Assembly (NCBI RefSeq): GCF_030272615.1
Contig: NC_081413.1
Coordinates: forward strand, 184,026,951 to 184,090,950
Source of the DNA: Cryptomeria japonica
Lineage: Eukaryota; Streptophyta; Pinopsida; Cupressales; Cupressaceae
Direction of reading: 5' to 3'
Length of the DNA stretch: 64,000 bases
In this document: positions 23,522-34,635 of the stretch, in pieces
How the letters are laid out: each line of letters begins with the position of its first letter
Position numbering within the stretch: the stretch's first letter is position 1
Translations under genes and position numbers: made by a program
Notes under the pieces: model-generated
Told to the model about the DNA's origin: nothing
The model's database searches: none
What the model saw: only the letters and a program-made list of their open reading frames with translations

Positions 23522-24546
23522 TGTTGGGATGCAAGAACACTGAGAGGGGGGTGAATCAGTGTTCTACCAGTAATGATAGTTTTGAACTTATTGATTATTA
23601 ACCGATTAACAGTAAATAAAATTAAAGTGCATACAACAAATAACGCATAAAGAGGCAACACCATAACACCAATATTTGTACGTGGAAAACCCTGCAAAGG
23701 GAAAAACCACGGTGGGGATGATACCCACAATATCTATATACTTTATCAAGGTATACGAATATTACATGAGGGGGTCTGCACATGCAGAAAGGCCAACTGC
23801 TTAGAGCTCACTGCTCAAACACAAAATAAGAACTCTCACTAACTTACAGAATATTACAAAGTGTTTACAAATGAAAATGAACTTATAAATTGCATCTAAC
23901 CATGCTAGATAAGTTCTTGTGAATGCTCTGATATCCTTCTCTGTATACCGATTGTCTAATCCTCTATTTTTTGTTGTTCTGCTAATGGTTATGTTGTGCA
24001 CGTGGAACTGCATATAGATGCTTCTAATCGCTGACAAAATATATATCAATACTCACTGAGACATTCACAACCAAAAATTCGCATTCCAACACACATTTGA
24101 TCTATCGCTGAAATGATCTTAAATATCCTTCCAACTTTACCATATCGGCTTCAATGAGAAATATAAACATGTTGGTTGTCGGTACATAATGAGTTTCAAA
24201 CATAATCCTAATGACCATGTCGGCCATCACACATTACCACAAAATCCATGAAAGAAATAATTGGGACCAAAAGATTTCCCATCTGTGTCCTATCCATTAC
24301 TGGGTTCCATATACACATTACCAGGATCAGGACTTGTTACCAGGATTAGGACTTGTTACCGAGATCAGGACTTAGCCAGGTATGAAGTGAATGTCGGTGC
24401 CGGTGTAAAGCAATGTGAATACCGGTTAAGTGCAATGAATGTCGGTTAACCAAATAATGAAACCATTTACCTTGAGATGATGAGTTGCCATCAATGACAA
24501 CCCAAAATGTCATTAACTCTTACCAGATGAGTGTCAATTGCCAACA
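23522..24546 (-). repeat. 5' LTR of the copia-type element
   Basis: Starts TGTTGGGATGCAAGAAC on the plus strand and ends TTGCCAACA at 24546. On its inner side it abuts the embedded LTR directly, so its own primer site is missing. Confidence 0.88.
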
Positions 24547-24551
24547 AATAA
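24547..24551. repeat. Right target-site duplication AATAA
   Basis: Matches 20473-20477. The Tat-like frame continues across it as LDYTK, a stop, FIMYSYASD. Confidence 0.88.
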
Positions 24552-24941
24552 TTCATAATGTATAGTTATGCATCAGATCACAATTGTTCAACTATATTAA
24601 TGCAGAAGAACAAAGAAGGTGTTGATTCACCTATTGCTTTTATGAGTTACCCTTTGAAAACTCATGAGTTGAAGTTTTATGCAATGGAGAAGCATGCCTT
24701 TGTTGTGATTAAAGCAGTAAAACATATTAGGTTCTACATTCTCAATTCTCATGTCATTGCCCTTATTCCTAACACTATTTTTAAGTCTATTCTTATGCAA
24801 CAGGAATTTGGAACTAAAAGGGGAAACTGGGTTGCCAAAATTCGGGAATATGACATGGAGATAAAGCCTACTAAGTTGGTTCGTGGTAAAGGTTTATGTC
24901 AGTTGATTGCTGATAATAAATATGATGAAGAGGAAGAATGA
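24552..24941 (+). pseudogene. RT-linked RNase H of the Tat-like element
   Basis: The frame reads MYSYASDHNCSTILMQ, then SPIAFMSYPLKTHELKFYAMEKHAFVV, the usual Ty3-type RNase H fused to RT, then an acidic stretch ending DNKYDEEEE before a TGA. It would remove element RNA during cDNA synthesis. This is the second RNase H-like domain of the element; the other lies before RT. Confidence 0.85.
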
Positions 24942-25298
24942 AGGCATGAATGAATATCTTCCTAAAGTTTTGTTTGTTAGCACCACTGATGAGTGGTATT
25001 ATGATTTACCATACTTCCTTAAATATGGTGAATGCCCTTCACATTTGTCACAGAATGAAAAACCTACCTTGAAGTTGAAAGCAATGATTTTTCCTTTGGG
25101 ATAATGGTTTGTACAAGAAAGGTATAGATGGAAATTTCTTACTTTGCATGGATAAGCAACAACAAGTTAGGTTACTTGAAGAATTTCATGATCTAGCTTG
25201 TGGAGGACATTTTTCAACTCCTGTCAACCTTGTTTAAGGATGCATGCATCTAGGTCCGAAAATGTGAACAATGACAACAATTTGTCGGTAAGCCTAAG
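24942..25298 (+). pseudogene. Linker and degraded integrase zinc-binding region
   Basis: Frames shift several times. WYYDLPYFLKYGECP and then LLCMDKQQQVRLLEEFHDLACGGHF can be read, matching the linker and the HX-HX part of the gypsy H2C2 zinc region; the two Cys are obscured by stops near 25235-25270. Confidence 0.7.
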
Positions 25299-26210
25299 TT
25301 GGTTGCTTTACCTCTCAAGCCGATAGTAATTGAGGAGCCTTTTCAGCAGTGGGGATTGAATTTTGTTGGACCAGTGAATCCCTCGTCCAACGTAGGCCAT
25401 ATATATATACTCATTGAGACATATTACTTCACCAAATGGGTGGAGGCAATTCCCTCAAAGCAAGCTACTTCAGCAATGGTTTGTCAGTTCTTGAAAGAGA
25501 ACATTGTTTCAAGACTTGGTGTTCCTTGTAATATTGTCACTGATAATGCTTCTTGCTTTTCATCTTATGAGATCATTGAATTTTGTTTTGATCATGGTAC
25601 TACCCTTTCGCATTCGTCTGATTATTATCGTCAAGGAAATGGTCAGGTTGAATTGATTAACAAGAACTTGTTTACCTTTATCAAAAAGCTTGTTGATGAA
25701 AAACAAAGGACTTGGCACAAAGCTCTTTTTGGTGCACTTTGGGTGGATCGTATCACACCCAAGAGGGCAATCGGCATGTCTCCTTTCCAACTTTTGTATG
25801 GGACAAGTTCCGAAATTCCTATCACATTGGAACTTCTAGATTTGAAGCTTGTCAAGGCTATTGAAGATGAGACCTACCAAAGTTCACTTGATAAGAGGAT
25901 CATGTTTCTTTCTCAATTGGAATTGGCAAGGGCTGAGGTGGTGGATCGTATTTTTGCACATCAAATTCAAGTGAAGGTATTGTTTGACAAGAAGGGAACA
26001 TCTCATGAATTCATTGTAGGTGATCAAGTCTTGCTATGGGACAAGAGGAGAGAGCAAAAAGGGATGCATGGGAAGTTTGATTCCCTTTGGATGGACCCCT
26101 TCACTATTCATCAAGTTTGTGGAAAGCATAGCAATTTGCTTGCATATGTTGATGGAACTCCGTTCTCACTTCCTCATAGTGGAGAACATCTCAATCTGTT
26201 TACTCAATGA
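25299..26210 (+). pseudogene. Tat-like integrase core and C-terminus
   Basis: A 303-codon open stretch. The core begins FQQWGLNFVGPV, where the first catalytic Asp (usually WGLDF) is Asn. The second Asp is present in IVTDNASCF and the Glu in GNGQVELINKN. TWHKALFGALWVDRITPKRAIGMSPFQLLYG is the typical block of this gypsy branch, followed by a GDQVLLWDKRREQKGMHGKFDSLW C-terminal fold. It ends in a normal TGA. The element is therefore broken both by stops upstream and by loss of an active-site residue here. Confidence 0.9.
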
Positions 26211-27776
26211 AGAGTTGTGAGAAAATCATCTACATATGTAATTTTTTGTATAATGTCTTTTTTTGTGTCGTATTTTGCTGCCTGACTCTATGGCCCAATG
26301 GATACATGCACTTGGAGTTCTGGATTCTACAATCTTCAAGTGGTGAATTTTGTTCCCTAGTCAGAGCTAGTTGTTGTCACTGATTTCAGCTTAACTGAAT
26401 TCGTGAGGTAGCCCTACGAAACTTGTTCATTTCATACCTCACATACTCAGAGGTTGGCCGACTTGTCTCATAAGTCATGCCTTTTTTGCATCTTGTTTAA
26501 GCGTCTTTTTTCTTTTTATAAGTTAGTGGTTTTTTTTATGTTTTTCATGCAAATCAAGTTTTAAACCCCAAACTGCATGTTTTAGTCTTTAGGCTTGCAC
26601 ATCGGGTTTTAAAACTCGAAGTGCAAGCTCTTTTCTGCTTTTAGGCAAGTCGGGAAAAATAACCCGACCTGTAGGTCTGCTTGGGTGCAAGTCGGGTTTT
26701 AAAACCCGACCTGTAGGTCGTGTTAGTTGCAGGTCAGGTCTTTTGTCCCTGCACATCGGGTTTTATTTTCTAATGTGCAGGTGTTTTAGCTGAGCATGTC
26801 GAGAAATTTTTCCCGACATGCAATTTTGATTTTGCATGTTTGAGTGCAGGTCGGGGTTTTTTCCCCGACCTGCAGATCATTCTTCGTGTAGGTCGGGGTT
26901 TTTTCTCTGACTTGCACGGCGCGCCAATTGACTGAAGTGCATTAAATGCACTTCTAATTACCCTCTAAAATGCATTTTTGGGTTTTTAATCATCATTTTG
27001 TGCTTGATGTTCATTCTTTTTGGCTCTGCAATTGCGAGTTTTCTTCTGAGCATAGGCGCGAGGGTTACTAGTGATTTTCCTTTGTTTACTTCATTTCCTT
27101 GCATTCCAGGTAAGGGATTTTTGGTTTTCTTCATCTTTTCTTTTGTGTCAGGTAGGGTTTTTGGTTTCTGTGTTTTGTTTTCTTTCGTTTTCTGCTAGGT
27201 TTTGAGCTTCAGGTTTTAAAACCCGACACTCTTTTTGTTGTTTGTGCTTTACACAAGGTTGGTTTTTTTTTTTTTAAATCGACCTCGTTTTATCCAAGTG
27301 CAGACCTGCCAAGTAGTCTTCCCAAACCGCTTGTTGAGATATATTTATTTCCTAACATGTGCATTATGCTTTACCCTTAAGGGCAGGTCAGGTTTTAAAA
27401 CCCAACCTGCCTTTGTCTCACATATGGGTGTAGGTTGGGAAATAAATCTCGACCTGCGAGTTAATCTACCCTTGTGTAGGTCAGGATTTATTTCTCGACC
27501 TGCAGCCTTCAATGTACCCCTTGGCATGTCGGGTTTTTTAACACAACTTGTCGTATAATGTGTTTGGTTTGCATGTCGGGTTATTTTTCCCAACATGCAG
27601 GATGGCCTTATCTCAAGTGCAAGTCAAGTTTTAAAACCTGACCTGTTGATTTTTACAATTTTTGTTCCTAAGGCATTTTTGCCTTCCAGTTCTGATTCTG
27701 ATCAATGAAGGCATGATTCTGATGAGGCTAACTCTGTGAACATTGGTTTTGGTGTTGAAATGCAGTTCTCTAGCAA
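26211..27776 (+). other. Spacer between integrase and the accessory ORF
   Basis: No protein-like reading was found. The stretch is T-rich and holds the hairpin array described separately at 26594-27647. Between the two hairpin clusters (26918-27381) it is mostly T-rich sequence. Confidence 0.7.
26594..27647. repeat. Array of about 13 imperfect hairpins with TCGGG-type stems
   Basis: Units of 27-34 bp, each a stem such as GCAGGTCGGGG with CCCCGACCTGC around an AT-rich centre. Clear units: 26594-26627, 26645-26671, 26687-26713, 26749-26780, 26794-26821, 26846-26873, 26886-26917, then a partial at about 27209-27227, and 27382-27411, 27428-27456, 27474-27504, 27522-27553, 27571-27598, 27619-27647. 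Stem changes are often matched on both sides: GCATGTCG with CGACATGC at 26794, GCAGGTCG with CGACCTGC at 26846. Centres vary (TTTTAAAA, AAAAATAA, TTATTTTT). Confidence 0.8.
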
Positions 27777-30700
27777 ATGTCTGAGCCCTCCCCTAGCAAG
27801 TCAATGGGAAATAAAATGAAGTACAAGTACGACGAGTACTTGAATATGTTTCCTAAAAGTTCCGTCAAATCAAATGTGGACCAAAATTGGGACACAGAGA
27901 TTGGACATGTGGACTTGGAGGAATTTCTCAAGAGGATTCAGGAGGCTCCTTCAAGATTATCTTGCCTCATAGCCAGTGAGCTCCATAAGTATGCATCCTT
28001 TCCAGTAGTTGCTCATGATCCTGATTTTGTACTAGCCATAGTAGAGCAGTTTGATCCTGTCACTATACATGTTAAAGATGCAGATGGAAATGTGGTTATC
28101 TATCTTGACAGTGAGTATTTTAACAGTGTCTTCAAAGGTTCTTATGCAGAAGAAGTGGTGGATATAAATCAGGCGAGGGCACAAAAATGGTATGAAGAAA
28201 ATGAGGATAAATGTAAGAAAACCATCAATAATATTTTCTTGTTAAGTTCCCAAACATCTACAACTTCTCAGTGGCCAAAATCTTTTCACAGAAGTGATTC
28301 CACTGAAGAATATAATGATATGGTCACCTTGTTGTCTCGGGTAAAAGGGCTTCTGAATTCTCACTACTTTCAACCATGGATGTGTTGGTATATGAACATC
28401 ATTAGAAAAGGGAATGATAGGATTGACTGGGGTGAGCAAATTAGTGATGTGATTTGTGATCAGTTGAAAGAAGTCAGAACCACATATCATGTTTATGCAG
28501 CTACCTCTATGAGGCAATTTCCAGGTCTATCTACAAAAGGTGATAGAAGACAAACTCCAGTGTGGGATTACTATACCCAGTTGACCATCTTCAATGGGAG
28601 AAGCCATTTTCGCATAATTAATGATGCATTCTTTGTAGTATGAAAATATTTGTTTGACAAGGATTTGCAGAAGAAGAGGCTTTATGATGCTTCTTATAAC
28701 AAATTTTGTGAGTACATGTGTGTTTTCCTATAGTTTCCAACATTTACATACATCTGGGTGGGTTGCTTTACTGGTAAACCGTTTATGCTACCAAGATATC
28801 CATCAGAAAAAATTGTTGTCATGGAGTTATGTAGACAATTAGTGTATGTACATGAAAGACAATCTTCTTCACACAAGACTGGTCTCAAATCCTCTCAATC
28901 AATTGGCAGATATTCAGTGATGACTACTCAAAAGGCCAAAAACATGGAGGAGGAAATGCAGTGGGTAACAATGAGAAGATTCAAAGCCCGCAACAACTTT
29001 GATTTATGTGGAATGAAAAATAAAATCCGCTAAAACTATGTGCATGTACACAGGCTTGAGGATGTTTGGGCCGATTGCAGAGATGATGAAGATATAAGGA
29101 AACTTGATTTCAGTCACCTAACACTTGAGCAAATTGAGAATTTGGATTTGGCCAAAATTCCAGACACTTGGGAGGATACCACTGATGATATTGTGGATCT
29201 TATTTATTTTACTAATAATATTGCTAATACTCCTCTCCCTCCCATTCAGGTCGAAAAAAGAAAGTAAATCTATTTCTGCAAGGTTTGCACCTATTATGGC
29301 AAACACAAATGCATGGCTTCTAAAGAAAGGTATCAGGATGAAGCAACTTCCCACAAGCTCTGGTGATGATCAAGATGATGAAGGCCCTATAGGGAAAACA
29401 TCATAAATGAGAACTAAAAGCAGACATGATCCACAGGAGCTACCACCAATTTCATCTCCTAGGTCAAAGGGAAAGAAGCCCACCTACAAATTCATAGTCA
29501 AATGGCCGAAGAAAGGAGAGTCCTAGTCTCAAGCTGCACAAAAGGACATTTTTGAGGAACTGACATTACAAGAATAAGAAAAGGGACAAGAAGAGGGTGA
29601 GATACTGCAAGAAGAATAAATACAAGATGCAGAAGAATCTTTTCCACCAACAGTTACCACCACTTCTACCATAACACAAGTTCATGTTCCAACACAGGTA
29701 ACCATTTATTCCATTGAATCTGATTCAGATGAAGAGGATGAGGAATGAGATAATGAGGGCTTAGATATTGAAGAGGATGATGAAGAATTTGTAACTTTGT
29801 CTAGCCTTCCAAATTGTGATGAAGTACCCGTGTCTATGATTGAATCTTCAATCTTAGACTTTTTAGAAGCAATGGCTCAGATCTCTCAAGAGCAACAGAC
29901 GGTGACGCTTCCTTCAGGCATTGTTACTACAAAGGCTCCACCACTTGTTTCTACCATTGTCACTACAATGGCTCCTCTATTGGTTTCCACCACAATAACA
30001 ACAACTTCTTCTTCTCAAGTTCCTAATGTTATTGATACAACTTCACTTGTGCCAGTATCCTAGGCTATTGTAACTTCAAGTTAGGATACAATACAAGTAT
30101 CTGCATATGCACAAACTGATACCACAACTCCAATGAAAAAATCAGCTCTTCCTCCATGGTTGGACATTGTGGCGCCCAAAAGAAAGAAGCGGGTAATTTC
30201 ACTAGATGATTTTGATTTTGGTCAACTGGGTCCTATTAAGAAAAAGCTACCAAGAAGCCCAAGATTGTGTCCAGAGTCTTGGTTGACCCAGTAAGTAAAA
30301 GGAAATATGCTGAGGTCATGGTGCCATCCTCAGATAAAGACAAGTACAATATTCAACCTGCAGATTATACTATGCAGACTATAGAACTTGGTGTGGAAAC
30401 ACGTGAGAGTGTCAAGCAAGACTCTCAAACTGCTTTCAATTCTCTCGAGTGTAGGTTTGATCAAGAAAGGGATGAGAAGAATGAATGGAAGCAGAAATGT
30501 GAACAACCGACAAGTCTGCTACATAAAATAACGCAGTCATCATAAGAGGTTCAGCCAATAGTCTCTTCAGTCGACACAGAAGCACTGAAAAAGGTGGAGC
30601 GACTAGGCACAAGAGGTAGGGCAGTAGAAGAATCAATCGATCGCTTGAAGTCAAAGGGGACACACATCATTGATTCTGCAGTCAAGCTTTTGACATATTT

Positions 30701-31280
30701 TGAAAATGCTCAAATACAAGTTCAAGATGTACAATCTCTATTATCCCAAGAAATAATAGAACTTGAGAAAGATTTAGGGCTTTGGGATAAAATGAGGGAG
30801 TATATAGTATACATTCTTGTTGATAACAACGTAGTATTGACTCGAGGACACTACATTCAAACCTGATTAATATTGGCACACGAGGATGAGCTAATGAAAG
30901 TGTTGGTAAAGGATATGAATCAAGACAAGAAAGCGTGTACTGATGCAATCACCAATATTTCATGAGGAATATCATAATTGCCTTGCCAGTTACTTGATAC
31001 AGAAAATAAGGTTTTACCCAATGAGACCATCAAACAAGAATTCCTCACCATGATCAACCAATTGATAGATGATCAATTTTCTCTAGCATCATTTGATAAT
31101 TTGATTGAAATCTAAATCAACTTAGATGATCTTGCATTAGTTTTGAAGAAAGAAAAAAGGATTTATGTAGAAGTCGAAGATTCCATATCTCGTATTCATG
31201 TCGTTTCCAATGCAACTTCAGGGCCAAACAAATCTGAAAAGCAAGATACGCTAGCAAGGTTCGAGGAATTCCAGAAAATC
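27777..31280 (+). pseudogene. Accessory ORF of the Tat-like element, function unknown
   Basis: A sense-strand frame starts MSEPSPSKSMG at 27777 and stays open for 288 codons, then continues in the same frame through single stops (28641, about 28731, about 29034, 29265). Later parts (29797-30063, 30267-30866) are in other frames. I recognise no domain. The first half looks globular and aromatic-rich (WDYYTQLTIFNGRSHF, then FMLPRYPSEK after a stop). The middle is Thr/Ser/Pro-rich (repeats of APPLVST type near 29935-30050). The last third looks coiled-coil (FDQERDEKNEWKQK). Position after integrase and before the polypurine tract is that of the extra or env-like ORFs of plant gypsy elements; no membrane segment was evident. 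Confidence 0.6.
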
Positions 31281-31295
31281 AATGAGGGGGTAAAA
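31281..31295 (+). other. Polypurine tract of the Tat-like element
   Basis: AATGAGGGGGTAAAA lies directly before TGAAGAATAAAGTGTCC, the proposed 3' LTR start. Confidence 0.7.
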
Positions 31296-32224
31296 TGAAG
31301 AATAAAGTGTCCCCATTGACACTATCTTTTCATGTAGTTGCATTCTTAGTTACTACAAATTTTCTTACAGTTGCATTTTTATTTTATGCAGTAGTTTTAT
31401 TCAAGTGGGACTGTGCAGTTGAATTAGTTAATTGTGCCCACCTTTTCCTCAACTTATTTTCCTATATAAGGAGGACCTCATTTGTAAATATTTATCTTTT
31501 ATTATGCTAAGCAAGACTCTATCGAATTTTTGCCTCAATAAAGACTTTGAGCTTTTTGATGTAAAGATTGATTCAAGGAAATAAAAATAGCAATCCGCTA
31601 GTTTCCAAACTTTGTGTTGGGTTGAAGATTGTGTTTATGATTGAATTGTTCTTATGTCCAGTTCTTATAATCATTTCCTAAATACTTGAATCTTATTCGT
31701 GATATTGTGTATGTGAGTAAGAGAGCTTTCTAATTGTGACAAGTAAACTTTGTACTATTTGCATATTTGGGAAATCTTCTTATAGTTATGTGATTACATA
31801 GTAAGCTTTGTATTGGTATTAGATGCTCTTAGTTTTTAGGAAAATTAATCACATCTTGGAGACTTTGAGCTACAAGTTGTGATTATAGTTGTAAGTGTGG
31901 TGATTATAGTAAGTTGCACTCACGTAAGACTTTGAGCCTACATAATTGTTGAAATTTTTAAAAATCATTGTAAAGAAGTTTTGTTAGTTGTTAGTTTTGT
32001 TAATTGTAAGAAATATCATCAAGTGAAGGGAGATACATTAATTCTAAAAAAAGAGAATTACATTCCCTAAGATTACCCCCGAATTTAATTTCAAAGTTGT
32101 TGAAATACCCAAATTCTACCAGGGAACCTCCCCTTGATGAGAGGAGAGACTTTGTCTCAACATAGTTGTGTGTGAAATACATATTTTGTCATTGGTACGC
32201 TAGTGACAAAATATTCACCCAACA
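31296..32224 (+). repeat. 3' LTR of the Tat-like element (929 bp)
   Basis: It begins TG after a polypurine tract and ends CA before the AATTA duplication. A TATA box (CCTATATAAGG, about 31461-31471) and a poly(A) signal (AATAAAG, about 31536-31542) lie in the expected order. Its last 209 bp (32016-32224) are copied in inverted and partly direct form at 8076-8368. No full 5' LTR partner exists in the window, so the limits rest on the signals and the duplication. Confidence 0.65.
31461..31471 (+). promoter_or_regulatory. TATA box in the 3' LTR
   Basis: CCTATATAAGG lies about 75 bp upstream of an AATAAA poly(A) signal. This matches U3/R organisation in plant LTRs. Confidence 0.55.
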
Positions 32225-32696
32225 AATTACAGCTAACTTCTTCTCAATCAATGAGAAATTTACATTATAATGGACACATGTCCAACATTGAATTCTAACC
32301 AATAGGAATTGAGGTTGGGTAAGATAGAAAATATTTGAAGTGACATGTATCATTTGATCCATCTTTGAATGAATCAGATTCATTGAACTTGGACATGTTG
32401 ACCTTAATTGGTGGATGAAGGTGAGTTGTCGCCACCCCAACTCACTCCTTGTAACTCATCACAAGTGTTTGTGGTTGAGCAATATCTCTTGATACACAAC
32501 ATTTCAAATTTCTCCTTGATGAATGTGATGATGGTAAGAGATATTCCCAAATTGCATCATCTTATCTAATTTGATCACTTTCCTTCTTCATACTTGGGAA
32601 TTCACCTTATGATGTGTTTCACCTTTCAACCTTTGAATCCTTCACCTTGATTGCTCTTGACTTTGATCATTGTATTGATATAGGAATATATCCACA
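32225..32696. other. Host repeat sequence right of the Tat-like element
   Basis: No gene is visible. It begins with the right duplication AATTA (32225-32229) and should be the continuation of 6134-8075. It ends where the CACTA element inserted. Confidence 0.4.
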
Positions 32697-33509
32697 CACT
32701 ATTGTATTTGGCACCAATTACCGACGAATGTTTGTTGAAATTTCAACAAACTTTTGTCGGATTACTAATGAAACACCCTTACAAATTTCATTGCAAAACA
32801 TTTGTCGGAAAAATGACGAACGTAAATTCATCGAAACCTCGACCAAGCATCGTCGGACAATGCCACGGAAAATGGAACCGGTTTTCGTTGGAAAATCGAT
32901 GAAAACTAATATATTTTAGTCATCAATTTGATAGTATACTAATATATTTAGTGGTTAATTTATTCATTGATTCTTGTTAATTGGTCATTTACTTAGTCAT
33001 GGTAGTCATTTATTTAGTCATTGTAATCATTAATTGTCATTTAAATACCAATTGATTTATGTCTATTGGTAGTATATTTAGTCATTTGTATCAAAATAGT
33101 TAAGAGATGGTGAATATTATTCATAAGTTTGGATGTCATCTAAATATGTAATGTTGGTTAAATTCATTTTAATTCTAAATATTGCAATACTGTTACTAAA
33201 ATGACCACTATTATTAAATTTAGAGTTCAAAAAAAATAGTTGAATGTGAAGTTACATTTATTTCCATATGAATGTTTATACTATCAAACTCACAAATAAA
33301 TTATATATATTAATTTTTTTATGACTAAACTATTTTTGTTTTTATATAATATAAATACATAAACTATTTAACATATATATAATTATTTTTATATAAGATT
33401 TTATATATATATATATATATATCACTTATATGATTTTATATAAATCAATTAAAATATTTTTAAAAAATTAAAATAAACAAAATTTAATAAAAATATTAAA
33501 AAATTAAGA

Positions 33510-33730
33510 GGTTGTGGCCCCCCTGCATGGGAGCTTGCAGACATGGGTCTGCGGCACCCCATGTAAGGGGAGGTCATAGCCCTTGGGGACTGCGACACCC
33601 CCTTACATGGGGTGTCACAGTTCTCAGAGTTGTGGCTCCCCATGTAAGGGGATGTTGCAGCCCCTTGGGGACTGTGACACCCTCTTCAATGGGGGGTTGC
33701 AACTCTTAGAGTTGCGGCAACCCTTTGCCA
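33510..33730. repeat. GC-rich repeats inside the CACTA element
   Basis: About two diverged copies of a unit near 100 bp, with recurring CCCATGTAAGGGG and CTTGGGGACTG(C/T)GACACCC. This is far more GC-rich than the surrounding AT-rich DNA. Confidence 0.7.
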
Positions 33731-33779
33731 TTTATTTAAAAAAAAAACAAATAAAAAACTTTTAAAAAAAAGATAAATA

Positions 33780-34215
33780 TCAAAATAAAAATCTCTTCAA
33801 ATAATAAAATGGAGATTTTAATTTTCCATGTATCAAATGGTTGCCATTTTTCTCAAATCTGCACCTGCAAACAAAAGAAAAATGACATTAGATCTAGGGT
33901 TTTATTGAGAAAACAAGAGGGAAACAAAAAAAATCTCAAAAGAAAATTGGTGCGAACCCAAAACAAATAAAATGAAGATTTTGATCTCCCAAAAAATGCA
34001 TATGGCCGCCACTCCTTCCCAAACTAGATATCTGCAAACAATATAAGAGAAAAATTAGATCTAGGGTTCTGAGAAAACAAGAGGGAAAGAAAAAAAATCT
34101 CAAAATAAAATTGGTGCAAACCCAAAACAAATAAAATGGAGATTTTGATCTCCCACAAATGCATATGGCCGCCACTCCTTCCCAACCTGCAAATCTGCAA
34201 ACAATATAAGAAAAA
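33780..34215. repeat. Tandem unit of about 164 bp inside the CACTA element
   Basis: GAGAAAACAAGAGGGAAA recurs at 33907 and 34071, and GCATATGGCCGCCACTCC follows in both units. A partial third copy lies to the left. Confidence 0.75.
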
Positions 34216-34572
34216 AAATAGAGCTTTGATTCCATAGCTTGTTTGATGAAGCACTTTTAAGAAACTTGCAACAATAGCTTCAATGGAGGAAACTAGGGTT
34301 AGAAAGCTTGAGAAAATGTTCAAATGAGATAATAGGGTTACTTTCCATCTTAATATATGTTAGAGTTTTCCTTTGAAACCATGAGATCCAACAGTATAGA
34401 TTAAAATAATCTAATGGATGAAATTCTTTGCACAACCCATTAGGATTGTGGCTGAAAGTTTTTTTTATGGAAATTAAAATAATTAATTATGACTAGCATC
34501 ATAGTGTGGGACCATGATGTTAGGTACCCATAACTTGGTGTAACTTAAATATATATTATATTAAATATATAT

Positions 34573-34575
<3 letters not shown>

Positions 34576-34635
<60 letters not shown>

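Larger units (their letters stand above)
20478..24546 (-). mobile_element. Non-coding copia-type element with an embedded inverted LTR
   Basis: Flanking LTRs (20478-21507 and 23522-24546) and an exact AATAA duplication define one insertion of 4069 bp in the RT/RNase H region of the Tat-like element. The minus-strand polypurine tract is at 21508-21521. The interior holds no gag or pol. Instead a plus-strand LTR of a related family (about 22320-23518), with its own polypurine tract and a decayed initiator-Met primer site, occupies most of it. The LTRs differ more from each other than those of the pol-less gypsy element, so this insertion is older. Confidence 0.85.
8076..32224 (+). mobile_element. 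Tat-like Ty3/gypsy retrotransposon with two nested insertions
   Basis: The element runs from TGTTGGGTGAATATT at 8076 to TTCACCCAACA ending at 32224. Flanks are AGTTA (8071-8075) and AATTA (32225-32229), a 5-bp duplication with one mismatch. Taking out 10221-18040 and 20478-24551 leaves about 12,255 bp. Domain order on the plus strand is gag, protease, RNase H-like, RT, RT-RNase H, integrase, spacer, accessory ORF, polypurine tract, 3' LTR. RT before integrase makes it Ty3/gypsy; the extra RNase H and the large size suggest the Tat group. At both nested sites the outer frame rejoins exactly. Many stops show it is dead. The 5' LTR is replaced by a palindrome. Confidence 0.82.

Noticed and set aside
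26594-27647. Hairpin array considered as a CRISPR array
   Set aside because: Units are palindromic throughout and vary in sequence, spacers are not of constant length, no cas genes are near and the DNA is plant nuclear.
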